DNA from: Dryococelus australis
Lineage: Eukaryota; Arthropoda; Insecta; Phasmatodea; Phasmatidae
Direction of reading: 5' to 3'
DNA length: 64,000 nt
Assembly (NCBI GenBank): GCA_029891345.1
Contig: CM056997.1
Location: forward strand, 221,030,172 to 221,094,171
Below the pieces are notes generated by a model. That model was not told the DNA's origin. It saw only the letters and a list, made by a program, of their open reading frames with translations, and ran no database searches. This document shows, piece by piece, positions 25,048 to 36,849 of the stretch. A program made the translations under genes and the position numbers. The stretch's first letter is position 1. Every line of letters begins with the position of its first letter.

Positions 25048-25350
25048 CCCAGCAACATTTCGGAACACCGTCCGCCAATCGTACACGTGAATTCGATAAG
25101 GTTGCAATTACGGCGTAGTCAGACTTCATGCCCTCCAATAGGCCGCACATTTGTGCCATACAAGTGAACGTCTTTGCAGCGGCATACAGTGTTCATATGC
25201 CAACGTAACACGCAGGGCCTGGTAACCAACTTGTCAGCCGGCAACCGGAGAATCTTCCGCAGTGCGCAGTCCATACCCTGGCGCAGCTAATCAGAGAACG
25301 GGTACACTCACATCAAAGAAACCGCCCCGTCATTTCGCCTCTGTATATTT
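25048..25350 (+). repeat. Dispersed repeat, copy B (partner at 12.04 kb)
   Basis: Same orientation as copy A, with matching blocks CCAGCAACATTTCGGAACAC, GTCAGCCGGCAAC and TCATTTCGCCTCTGTATA. About 120 bp between the first and second blocks have no counterpart in copy A and may be an insertion. Family unknown. Confidence 0.6.
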
Positions 25351-26218
25351 ACCTAATCTGTGACGCAACAATCCAGTTTCGCTATCACATCAGCTTACTG
25401 CTAACGTACTTCAGGACGATGTGTATCCCAGACTCTGGCCATTCGCTCCAGTGGCTGGTGTACGCGGAAGTTTCCAGGTGGTATTGCAGGCCAAGTATGG
25501 GAAAACTTGTACTTCCATTCTCACAATGCAGTAGGTAACGCCACCACTGCACACCTTGCTGCCAAGAACGACTTGAGTGTCTAAACCATGAAACCACTAC
25601 TTAACAAACATCATCGTCATCGCCATCTCACCATCACCGCCGTCATGATCACCACTGCCATTTACTGCAAACTGCAACTTCGCATTACTTTCATGTCGAT
25701 TTTTACATTACTTAATTATGTTGCAAGCATCCATCACAGACTGTTAGTTTTCAGTTCTGGGAGAAACAAAATACACAGCGGCTCAGTCAAAATTTACATG
25801 GCTTCCTGACCAGTACCCAATGAAAAGTTATCGGTACAGAGAAAAGGGGAGCATAACTAGCATGCATATCATTTTCTGCGAAAATCTTCGTGCCTCATTG
25901 GTGCCTCCTTCATAACCCCGTGTGACAGCACATTAACACGCATGAGCCAAACAGAGAAACTAGCCAATGTAGCCAGTTCAACCACCGGCCTACAGTTGTG
26001 CAGCGCATCTATCCATGCGGTGTTATACAGGATGAACCCAAAGGAAGGCTGCGGGAACTGTAGGCCATTCCATTGTAGCGTTATACTACACTGGATAAAA
26101 TGAGTTTATTCTTTTTAAACTAAGAGTATTGTAAATTACGCATCATTATTACATGCACTTTGTAAGACTATTTCCGTGGGCAGCCAAAGTACTGACATTG
26201 ATATGTACTTATATTCTT
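25351..26218. other. No gene seen
   Basis: Unremarkable sequence with a CATCATCGTCATCGCCATC-like trinucleotide stretch near 25,608-25,650. No family recognised. Confidence 0.4.
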
Positions 26219-26300
26219 GGGGCCGCGGTGGTGTAGAGGTCAGACTAAACGCCTCCCACGTAGGAGAACGGAATCACTCCCGTCGCACGTGTAGCTGTCC
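26219..26300 (+). repeat. SINE head, body missing
   Basis: GGTGGTGTAGAGGTCAGACT is a good A-box region matching the minus-strand copy at 13.9 kb. The expected B-box position reads GGAATCACTCCC and is decayed. No SINE body follows. Confidence 0.65.
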
Positions 26301-27505
<1,205 letters not shown>

Positions 27506-29279
27506 TGGGGGCCTAATCTCGAGATAGTTCGAGTGCAGTTAGTATACGAGACGTCTCGCACAGTCCGCCCAGTATACGAGACAATTGTTGTAAGCTCCCA
27601 CCCCTGGAACTCGCATACGTTCTCAGTATGCGAGGGGAGTGCCAGGTAAGCGTATACGAGTGACATTTGGTCATGTTGGTGAACCTGCGGCTAGACGGGA
27701 ACAAATATTAGCGAAACTCAGCCAATCAGAAGCGTCACTTGTATCACGTACGTTTGTTTATTTACATTGTACGCGGTTGGCTTCGAGTTACGGGGACAAT
27801 TCCGATCCCACACGAAGCTTTCTTCGCCACTGTAACAAAAAAATTATCGTTTCTGCGGCACGCGACTATGACCTATTCTTTCAAACATTACAAAATAGCA
27901 TCAGGCGTCTGTAACATTTGGCAACACTAAAAATACACTAAATTGAATAGAAACTGAATTTTTGCTTTTGTCTTTTTGAATACAAATATAAAGTTATACC
28001 ACTATTTCCACGAGAGTCATGTAGATGGATGGCTAGAGTCGTGGACTGGTAAATTATTTAACTGGGATTCAAACCTCGCTTAAGTATAAAGTATTTTGAT
28101 TTTTTATATCACTTTTTATACAAGGTAGAACACCCACATAACGAAAGTTTAAAGACATTTTCATTATCTCTTTTTATTTTATACGGAAAGTACAGAAAAC
28201 TAACTTGGAAATTAACGGAGAGATTCCGTGAAATTTATGGAGAGTCCGTTTCTGAAAATCAATGTGTCCGTAATTTTACGAAGAGTTTTCGGACACTTCT
28301 GGATAAATTTTTACCAGCACTTTTCCGTAAAATGAAAGAAGTTGTTTTTAATAGTGCAGGGATTAGTCAGTAAAATTCTTACCCCTGTGGAAATTACATA
28401 CAATTTAAATAAGAGAACACAGTTGTGTATCATACATTGCCATAATGTTTACATTGCATTATAAATAATGAAATGTGAATGTATATGTTAAGTTGCCCAG
28501 CGTTTGGAGATTATTAGCAGCTACATGAGACTTTGCTAGACGTCGTGTTTGAATAAGAGGAAATGTGAAATCCATAGATACTTTTAGTGTAATAATCTTA
28601 ACCTGTTGCCACGTAGTTCAACTTCTTCCAATTCTTATATTGCCATTAGATTCATCCATTCCTCGGCCATAATAAATGCAATATGCGACTGATGTTATTT
28701 AGGCTACTTATCACTTGCTACACTGTCCAATTACTTACCAAATGAGTATCTAGGCTACTGCCTGTTATAGGCTAACCTAAGTACTTCTACTTGACTGTGG
28801 TCTATATTAACAACAAGTTTGTGCAATAATAATAGCAAATGTTATTTACAGAGTTCTATATAATAACTATACTATATAATAACTTATGACGTCTAACCAC
28901 CCAACTACGAGTCACTGAACAATAATGAACGTCAGTAGTAGGCCTATGTAAATTACACTTTTACTCATAACCTCATTTGCACTCTCAACATAAGTTTTAC
29001 TTCTTGTCCGTTCAAGAAGTTTTTAATTTGCATACGAATATATATTCGGCACAGTATAAATTATGTGTAAATTGAATTCACACAACGTCAACAGTCGATA
29101 TTTTGTTTGTGTTGATGCGCTACTCGTCTACGACTCCACATCTCGCACGGCGATGATCGAGAGAGAGGCCCCTCGCACGGTCGAGACGTATACGATGGCT
29201 CTCGTATGGTTCGATCTTGCCGTTTTCTACAATCGTGCGACTTACGTATACGAGTGCAGTTCGAGCTTAGCCCCCCTAG
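27506..29279. mobile_element. Putative TIR element with GTATACGAG subterminal repeats
   Basis: The left end reads GGGGGCCTAATCTCGA. The right end inverts to GGGGGCTAAGCTCGA. Inside both ends, about 130-150 bp contain repeated GTATACGAG and CTCGCAC motifs in mixed orientation (27,550-27,662 and 29,145-29,262). No transposase is visible in the 1.77 kb, so it would be non-autonomous. The tRNA-core repeat at 27.8-28.35 kb lies within it. The TIR is short and imperfect, and target-site duplications are unclear. Confidence 0.45.
27805..28345 (+). repeat. tRNA-core dispersed repeat, copy 1
   Basis: The left part (CACACGAAGCTTTCTTCGCC, then ATTATCGTTTCTGCGGCA, then AATAGAAACTGAA) aligns in order with 35,140-35,310. 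The core at 28,020-28,080 (GATGGATGGCTAGAGTCGTG then GGGATTCAAACC) looks like a decayed tRNA A-box/B-box pair. The right arm, 28,200-28,345, is rich in CCGTAATTTTACG-like motifs. Not a recognised family. Confidence 0.5.
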
Positions 29280-30526
29280 TACACAGTGCGCTCATAAAGT
29301 GTACTAATCGCATGCAACTTCTCTTCGAAAACCACACAAGTGACCTGAGAAAATAAGGAGTGAGGCCGGACTCTGAACTTGGCAGTGCCGCAAGGCCTGA
29401 TGATGACAAATAGGGTTGAAGGGACTCGCCGACATATTCTACGCGAGTTGCTGACAACACGACATTACAATACGCCAGTCGGAAGCCTGGTGGGGAGCTT
29501 CCCTCCCTCTCCGATACCCCCACAACTGAATTTACTAACATAAAAGTGGTTATAACAGCCTTAAATACGGGCCCAGAGTCCAGCTCAAACATATACACAG
29601 TGGCTCGCCGACGACTCCGTGAACAGACGTAAGCCTGTCGGGCTGTAAACTAGATTTGTAAATCCACTCAGTCGAATTATGGGAAGCTCGGTTCCTTGTA
29701 AAGTGGCAACACTTCCTCTAGGAGCAAATGAGAGATGAGATCAGCAGCGGCCTTTCTTCTCCACACTCCATGTTGAAGACGGACCAGATGTACACGTCTT
29801 CTGTCCAGTTATAGATCACTGGGAGAGGGGGAGGGAAGGGGAAAACTTGTGTAAGCTGTTTGGCATGTTTTCCAAAGCCAGTGTCCACCCGCGCTGCACC
29901 GTAAGTCACAAACTTGCCAAAATCATTCGTATAAAGCATGATAGGATATTTAACAAAAATATTCACTATAGAAAATAAATTATTATTTTTATTTTTGTTT
30001 TCAATTCACACACGCCTTAACGTCCTCTTCATAATATGCATGTTAAAAATTCTGAACGGAAATGCACATGCTTCCTGCGCCCCTCCCCCTCCAGTTAAAT
30101 GTGTACTTTTAGGCGTCGGCATCGCAACGAAGAAATTCTTTTGCTTGCAACAGCACATGTAACATTTTATGGATCTCTTACAAATGAAAATATATTTATG
30201 TTTGAAGAAATTGGCAGCAAAGGTTTCGGAGACTAGGTTGACAACAAATGACGTATCTCACACGTGAGACCCTTAATGGACAGTGATTTCAGGTTACATC
30301 GTTACATATAGTTCTTCTACATCGTCCCACATACAGGACACTGTGACGAAAAGGTGTAACCGACTTCTTTGATCCATGGTATACCACTTTGCAAAATTTA
30401 TACGGTTCTAAAAAGCATGACATGTGTATATAAAAATCATAATTTTTTCCTGTTCCTGTGAACGGGTACAGATGCAATTATATCTGCACATACACTACAC
30501 TGTAAAAAAATTCTTCTTAACTTCCT
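29280..30526. other. No gene seen
   Basis: Mixed composition, AT-rich after 29.93 kb. No recognisable family or RNA gene. Confidence 0.4.
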
Positions 30527-31140
30527 AGACTATAATGGAAGTATTTAACGTAAACATAGTATGGAAATAGTACTACATATAAGTCTGCAAATAAAATAAT
30601 ATTTAACGCCGTTAGTATACAAAGTTGGCGACTTCCCAACACATTTAACTCTTTCCTGAGCAAATGTAGGAATGCTGCCGTGAATGTACGTGAAGATAAC
30701 TTTATCATCTGCTCTCTCACATTATGTGTACACATTGTTGTGGTAAATTTGCGAATAATTGTTCAGCGTGTAAAGACGAAGCAAACCGATTTTCGTCTCC
30801 TGCGCTTGTACCCAGCATTGTCTAGGCCGTCCAATACAACTGTCAAAGTCGCATGGCCAACACTCTCTGTAAAGAATTTTCTGATACACTTTCTAAACTA
30901 ATGGAAGTTTTTAATCTATAAACTGTATCGTAATAATAAAGCTGCAGACACAGGAATGTTTAGCAGCGCCACTATACAATGTTGGAAATTTCCCTATGCA
31001 TTTGACTGTTTCCTGAGCAAATGTAGGAATGCTACAATGAATGCGTACGGGATAACATTGCCATTCCTGCTTTCTCACTAAGCATAGGCTATACACAGGT
31101 ATAGTAAATTTCCAAATAATTCCTTAGAGTGCTGATATAT
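30527..31140. repeat. Ancient tandem duplication, unit about 370 bp
   Basis: Unit 1 starts near 30,527 (TAATGGAAGTATTTAACG) and unit 2 near 30,897 (TAATGGAAGTTTTTAATC). Shared internal blocks include TTTCCTGAGCAAATGTAGGA followed by ATGCT, at about 30,650 and 31,010. Later blocks TGGTAAATTTGCGAATAATT and TAGTAAATTTCCAAATAATT correspond. Diverged; no coding signal. Confidence 0.7.
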
Positions 31141-31318
31141 GTGTTTGTTTACGTTTCAATTTTCAACACGCGCTCCTTTAAGATCCCTCTGTTGCAGTCT
31201 GTGCACAGTACGATCTTTGGATGAATAGTGCAATGGGGTGTGAATGACTAGATTGAGATTTGTGAACATTTGCCATTGCGATGCAGATGTCTGTCGGAAA
31301 AAAACAGGACTGAAGACG

Positions 31319-31352
<34 letters not shown>
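31319..31352. repeat. Poly-A run of about 34
   Basis: An uninterrupted A tract on + that could be a retroposed tail. No SINE or LINE body was recognised immediately upstream. Confidence 0.85.
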
Positions 31353-31353
<1 letters not shown>

Positions 31354-31480
31354 AAAATAAGACAAGCAACGTATGGACCAGAAAAAATTAGTATATAACA
31401 CTGGAAAATTTCAAGAGGGAATAGTCAAAAAAACAGAACAGAAACTAATTACGAACAATATATATATGTAAGCTTGTTTA

Positions 31481-31517
31481 TTGCCTGTGTTGGTTTCTAT
31501 GGTTTATCTATTGGTCA

Positions 31518-31609
<92 letters not shown>

Positions 31610-31643
31610 TGACCAATAGGTAACCCATAGAAACCAACACAGG

Positions 31644-31679
<36 letters not shown>

Positions 31680-31716
31680 GACCAATAGGTAACCCATATA
31701 AACCAACACAGGCAAT
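31481..31716. repeat. Inverted repeat with (GT)n(TA)n(CA)n loop plus a third direct copy
   Basis: The left arm, 31,481-31,526 (TTGCCTGTGTTGGTTTCTAT then GGTTTATCTATTGGTCATGT), is the reverse complement of 31,601-31,646 with about two mismatches over 46 bp. A long GT/TA/CA tract lies between the arms. A third copy, in the orientation of the right arm, follows a second TA tract at 31,674-31,716. The whole could extrude as a hairpin or cruciform. Confidence 0.88.
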
Positions 31717-32304
31717 TAACATGCTTGAGAAAGATAGGACAACACTAACAAAATAAGTAAGAACAAAGTAACACAACACAGCAAAGAAACACTTAAACAC
31801 AGCAGTTTAACCCGACACGACAGAATACCAGCCAGGTATGCTGTAGTCAAGAAATATATGCACAAAGTCCGAAAAATTCCATGAAGGAAACCAGTCAATT
31901 AAACATGGCAGCAAGCTAAATGCGGAAAACTAATATACTATATATGTATAGAAAAAAATTATATACGACAAACAGACAACACACCGAAGACGACACAGGC
32001 TAGTTATCTACTTTCACAAATAAAACAAACACAACGAAGGAACTCGCAGAAAAACAAACAGAATTTCTTCCACGACTGACAGAATGCAACGTTTCGGGAA
32101 TTGTAATATGTTCCCGTCTTCAGGCAGCGACACACTCCGGGAAAACATGGGTTTACATAGTTTATGACCATCTTTCTGCCGCAGCCAATGAAAGTTGAGC
32201 TGTCTCCTTATTGGCTACGCAGCTAAGAGTGGTTATGATGGCTTGTGTGGTCTTGTATGGTTTGTGTTTTTGCTGTTGTTTTGTGCTGCAAAGATGTTTC
32301 TCTC

Positions 32305-32625
32305 TTAATTAATGGTATCCACATATTTTTTAAATTCAATTCTCTGTTGACTGGAAATGTTATTACGCACTGCTAATAAAAAAAGCTGAATCCTTGATTT
32401 TTCTTTCGATTTTTTTGGCTTCCTGAGTGAGTCGAGTTGAATAAAGAATTTTATGGCTGTTTTCCCAAGCACGTTCCGCAAGTCTCGATTTCTAAGTTTC
32501 ACTTTTCTTGCAATTGTTTTCGTGTTGTGTAATTAGAGTCAAGACAGTTCTGCCAGTTTCACCTATGTATACATATGGCCACATTCGCAGGGGATCTGAT
32601 AATACACAGTTGTGGGTTTAAAGTT
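32305..32625 (-). pseudogene. GIY-YIG endonuclease remnant of the Penelope-like element
   Basis: YQIPCECGHMY is followed, after a one-base frame change, by YIGETGRTVLT (near plus 32,545-32,610). This is the GIY-YIG core that nicks DNA for Penelope-like integration. A frame open to 32,305 on the minus strand (…RIEFKKYVDTIN, stop) is the C-terminal part. The catalytic tyrosine and arginine positions of the core can be read, but the frame is broken. Confidence 0.68.
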
Positions 32626-32639
32626 TGTCTGTTGCTGGT

Positions 32640-33240
32640 TTCACCATGGTAACCATACTTTTAACCGGAATGCTGTTTGTAGTCCATGTTTGTATCCCAG
32701 ACGTCTTATTTTTTCAGAAAGACCGTCTGGTTTTTCGGATTGAGTGATATGATGGGTGTTGTCTGTTTACTTGATTTTTTGTTCTAGCAGATAATCTCAG
32801 CTCGGTTATCTAGTGTACGAATTATACATGTTTTAGTGTTTTTGGGGTAGTTGGAGGCAAAATGAAGGTATTCGCCAGTATGTGTTGGTTTCCTGTATAC
32901 TTTTGTTGCAAGACTGCTGTTTTTTTAACTGACTAGGACATCCAAGAAAGCAATGTAGGCATCTGTTTCTGTTTCATAGGTAAATTTTATTGATGGCCTC
33001 AGTGAGTCAAGGAAGTTGGCAAATTCATCCAGGATTTCGGGTCCATGTTGCCAGACAAGAAACGTGTCATCTACATAGTAAACTCAGACTTTAGATAGAC
33101 TACAGCTTTTGCTGAGTGCCTGATGCTCAAAACTTTCCATGAGTATGTTGGCCGAGCATGATGAGAGTGACGAACCCATTGCCATGCCATCAGTTTGTTT
33201 CTATCTTCACACTTCTTGTATCAAACCTCTGAAAAAGCAC
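32640..33240 (-). pseudogene. Penelope-like reverse transcriptase fragment
   Basis: DGMAMGSSLSS (near plus 33,170-33,200) is followed by YYVDDTFLVWQHGPEI, whose YVDD box (plus 33,070-33,095) is the catalytic motif C. Then come FLDSLRPSIKFTYETE, IAFLDVLVS and VYRKPTHTGEYLHF, in the order expected for Penelope-like reverse transcriptases. Stops and frame changes occur upstream of the YVDD box and after the last block, so the gene is dead. The N-terminal fingers region is not visible. This enzyme copies element RNA at a nicked target. Confidence 0.82.
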
Positions 33241-33245
33241 TCCTT

Positions 33246-35029
33246 TTATGAAGTATTTGTTTTTTTCTTAAACATTGCATGGTACACGAAAATGTTAGAC
33301 ATGTGTTAATATTTAAGTATCTCATTTTTTGTTCAATTAAAATTTTAATAATATTTTATGTGTAAATTGTGATATTTCATTTACAATTAATATGTATAAA
33401 ACATAGAGAAAATGTGTAAGTTGGTCATGTTCTGTTCTCGTTTAAGATATTATTAAACTGAGTGCATGCGGACGGATGTGGTGCGTTGTACATTTCGTGT
33501 CATTTCCTAGATTGGTTAAGATCTGTGTGTGTGAGGAGGAAAGTGCATCTGAGGAAGGTTGAAGAGAAATCGGAAGTACCTTTGACTGGACTACAGTTGA
33601 AGAATGGAACCAATAGAGCTATTTTTCATGACACTCGCCACACTATTTCGTAGGCGAGATTTCAACTTGCAGTTTGTTATTGATTGGAGCTGTGATACTC
33701 TCCTGACGTTTATTATGGACTCCCGTGATACATTATAACATCTCAAGTTTATTTTATTTACCTTAGATTCGGTTGGTTACACTAAGTGCTTAACGAAATT
33801 CAAGTGTCTAAATTTTTTTATACATTCTTGGCTTATTAAATTTTATTTATTTGCGATATTAAATAATGGCTTGAAGAAAATATGACAATGAAAGAAAACG
33901 ACTTTTCATAAACCAGTTAAAACGAGTAACAATAAGAACTTTTCTTTAGTAGAAATTTCGAAATTGAAGAAAATCAATAGGCCTTTGTTACGCTACAGCT
34001 ACATCTCAATTGTTCACGTTATTAGAATGCAGTGAAAAATATTTGTAAGAAATTTGCTTTGCAGACAGTCAGTCGTATTTCAGTTTTAAATCCTGTGATT
34101 AAATGTTAAGTCAACATAGCCAGAAATAAAACCCTTACCATATAAAAACCAAGTTTTGGATTTGTTAGAAACTGCAACATGGCAGTACCGTGACTTCAAT
34201 TAACATTTCAGATGAAACGGAAGTTTGTGCTTAAATAAGATTCAGAGTTTTGTACGAATCAATATTTCAAGTAAAAATTTTATCTTTAAAAAACAGTACA
34301 TAATTATTTTATATTAAGTTAACATCAACACCATATCACAAAATCATAAAATATCTTCAAAATGTATAAAAAATTCTGGATGTTGAACAACTTTCACAGG
34401 TGTATTGGCGACGGGAGGGTGCGCATGTGAAGTGAGTTTCCAGACTCTACCTGTGTTCGCAAGTACACTGCAGATAGTAATCTCTCCTATCACGGTGGTG
34501 GACGAGTGTTTAATGTGAATGAGAGAGGGCAGTGAGAAGTTTTGCAGTTAGAGGCAGTTATAACGTCACGATGTAAGAGGCAGAATCTCAGGCGTTGCAC
34601 GTATCTCACAGGCGTGTTTGTAAACCATCTGCGCCATTAACAATCGCGCTAAACGTCTTCCCATAACCACGTCTTCGTGAGCTGGGGGTCGAGGTCGCAA
34701 CCTTCCGAGCTTCGAGACCCCGGTGTGGTGCGTTGGTGCGACTGTCCAGTCACTGTGCAGACACGTGAGCTGGCTTGCCATTTTATAACCACTTGCGGGG
34801 GGAGGGGGATACTAGGGAATACCCCCTTAGATATTGTTTCCCTTTGGTTCATGTAAGAAAAATCAAGATACATTCCTCCTTGAAGAATAATTAGGTATGC
34901 ATGATAGACGAGACGAATCGTGTCCCCACGTACAAATTACAGTATAACAGCGAAGTTTGATGCCTGGACTGTTAACAATTTCCGTATATTTAAGGGGATT
35001 TACCCGGAAATGTACAGTAAATATATGGA
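33246..35029. other. No gene seen
   Basis: AT-rich to about 34.38 kb, then a more GC-rich patch at 34.39-34.85 kb with short opposing frames. No family motif found. Confidence 0.4.
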
Positions 35030-35480
35030 AAGGTAGTCCGTAATGACGAAAAACCGAGATGAACTTTGTAAATACAAAATACGGAAACTCTTCGTGTTAC
35101 ATATGCCTTCGTGTTTCGGGAACGAACAATGCCGAGTCTACACGAAGTTTTCTCCACCACTCTAACAAGAAACATTATCGTTTCTGTGGCAGTTAAGATA
35201 TCTGCGACAATTAGACCTGTTACTTCATATATTAATAATATCAACAGGCGTCAGTAACATTAAGGGACACTTAAAAACACAAACTAAAATAGAAACTGAA
35301 AAAAAGTTGTTTATATGACTGTTGTATAAGTACTATAAACCTTGACACAGAGTTAGTTGTAGGTGAATGGTTGGAGTAGCAGCCTTCTAGTTTTTTGACT
35401 CGTCTTCATGCCTTACTGGAATATAAAATATTTTGACTTTTTTAAATAGACTTTTTTTTACACGGACGACTAAAGTAAAC
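35030..35480 (+). repeat. tRNA-core dispersed repeat, copy 2
   Basis: CTACACGAAGTTTTCTCCAC, ATTATCGTTTCTGTGGCA and AATAGAAACTGAAA align with copy 1 at 27.8 kb. The core around 35,350-35,420 (GTAGGTGAATGGTTGGAGTA) is tRNA-like but its B box is poor. Flanks contain GTCCGTAATGACG. Confidence 0.5.
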
Positions 35481-35575
35481 TGATTTTTAAAACCGAGGTT
35501 TTCGGTGTACCGCCCAAGTTCGTGTCGTTGCCCTTAGTGTACTTTATTGCACACCAGACACGTTGGAAACATATC

Positions 35576-36849
35576 ACACTGCAGTGTGTGTATAACCTAT
35601 CACACTGCAGTGTGTGTATAACATATCACACTGCAGTGTGTGTATAACATATCACACTGCAGTGTGTGTATAACCTATCACACTGCAGTGTGTGTATAAC
35701 ATATCACACTGCAGTGTGTGTATAACATATCACACTGCAGTGTGTGTATAACCTATCACACTGCAGTGTGTGTATAACCTATCACACTGCAGTGTGTGTA
35801 TAACCTATCACACTGCAGTGTGTGTATAACATATCACACTGCAGTGTGTGTATAACCTATCACACTGCAGTGTGTGTATAACCTATCACACTGCAGTGTG
35901 TGTATAACCTATCACACTGCAGTGTGTGTATAACCTATCACACTGCAGTGTGTGTATAACCTATCACACTGCAGTGTGTGTATAACCTATCACACTGCAG
36001 TGTGTGTATAACCTATCACACTGCAGTGTGTGTATAACATATCACACTGCAGTGTGTGTATAACATATCACACTGCAGTGTGTGTATAACATATCACACT
36101 GCAGTGTGTGTATAACCTATCACACTGCAGTGTGTGTATAACCTATCACACTGCAGTGTGTGTATAACCTATCACACTGCAGTGTGTGTATAACCTATCA
36201 CACTGCAGTGTGTGTATAACCTATCACACTGCAGTGTGTGTATAACCTATCACACTGCAGTGTGTGTATAACCTATCACACTGCAGTGTGTGTATAACCT
36301 ATCACACTGCAGTGTGTGTATAACATATCACACTGCAGTGTGTGTATAACATATCACACTGCAGTGTGTGTATAACCTATCACACTGCAGTGTGTGTATA
36401 ACATATCACACTGCAGTGTGTGTATAACCTATCACACTGCAGTGTGTGTATAACATATCACACTGCAGTGTGTGTATAACCTATCACACTGCAGTGTGTG
36501 TATAACATATCACACTGCAGTGTGTGTATAACATATCACACTGCAGTGTGTGTATAACATATCACACTGCAGTGTGTGTATAACCTATCACACTGCAGTG
36601 TGTGTATAACCTATCACACTGCAGTGTGTGTATAACCTATCACACTGCAGTGTGTGTATAACCTATCACACTGCAGTGTGTGTATAACATATCACACTGC
36701 AGTGTGTGTATAACCTATCACACTGCAGTGTGTGTATAACATATCACACTGCAGTGTGTGTATAACCTATCACACTGCAGTGTGTGTATAACCTATCACA
36801 CTGCAGTGTGTGTATAACCTATCACACTGCAGTGTGTTTATAACCTATA
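35576..36849. repeat. 26-bp satellite, about 49 copies, with internal palindrome
   Basis: The unit is CACACTGCAGTGTG (perfect 14-bp palindrome containing CTGCAG) followed by TGTATAACMTAT, where M is C or A. Nearly every other base is identical across all copies. By my reading about two thirds of units carry C and one third A. The last unit has one extra change (GTGTTTATAAC). Extreme homogeneity suggests recent amplification or gene conversion. Confidence 0.96.

Larger units (their letters stand above)
32050..33245 (-). mobile_element. Penelope-like element, 3' portion
   Basis: On the minus strand: reverse transcriptase palm, then a GIY-YIG endonuclease remnant, then a 3' region whose complement contains TGAAGACGGGAACATATTAC and CCCGAAACGTTGC (plus 32,082-32,128). 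I associate that context with Penelope-like retroelements of animals. The 5' part of the reverse transcriptase is missing or beyond recognition past 33.24 kb. Confidence 0.8.

Noticed and set aside
35576..36849. CRISPR-like array
   Set aside because: The repeat is contiguous with no variable spacers, and the window is eukaryotic. It is a satellite.
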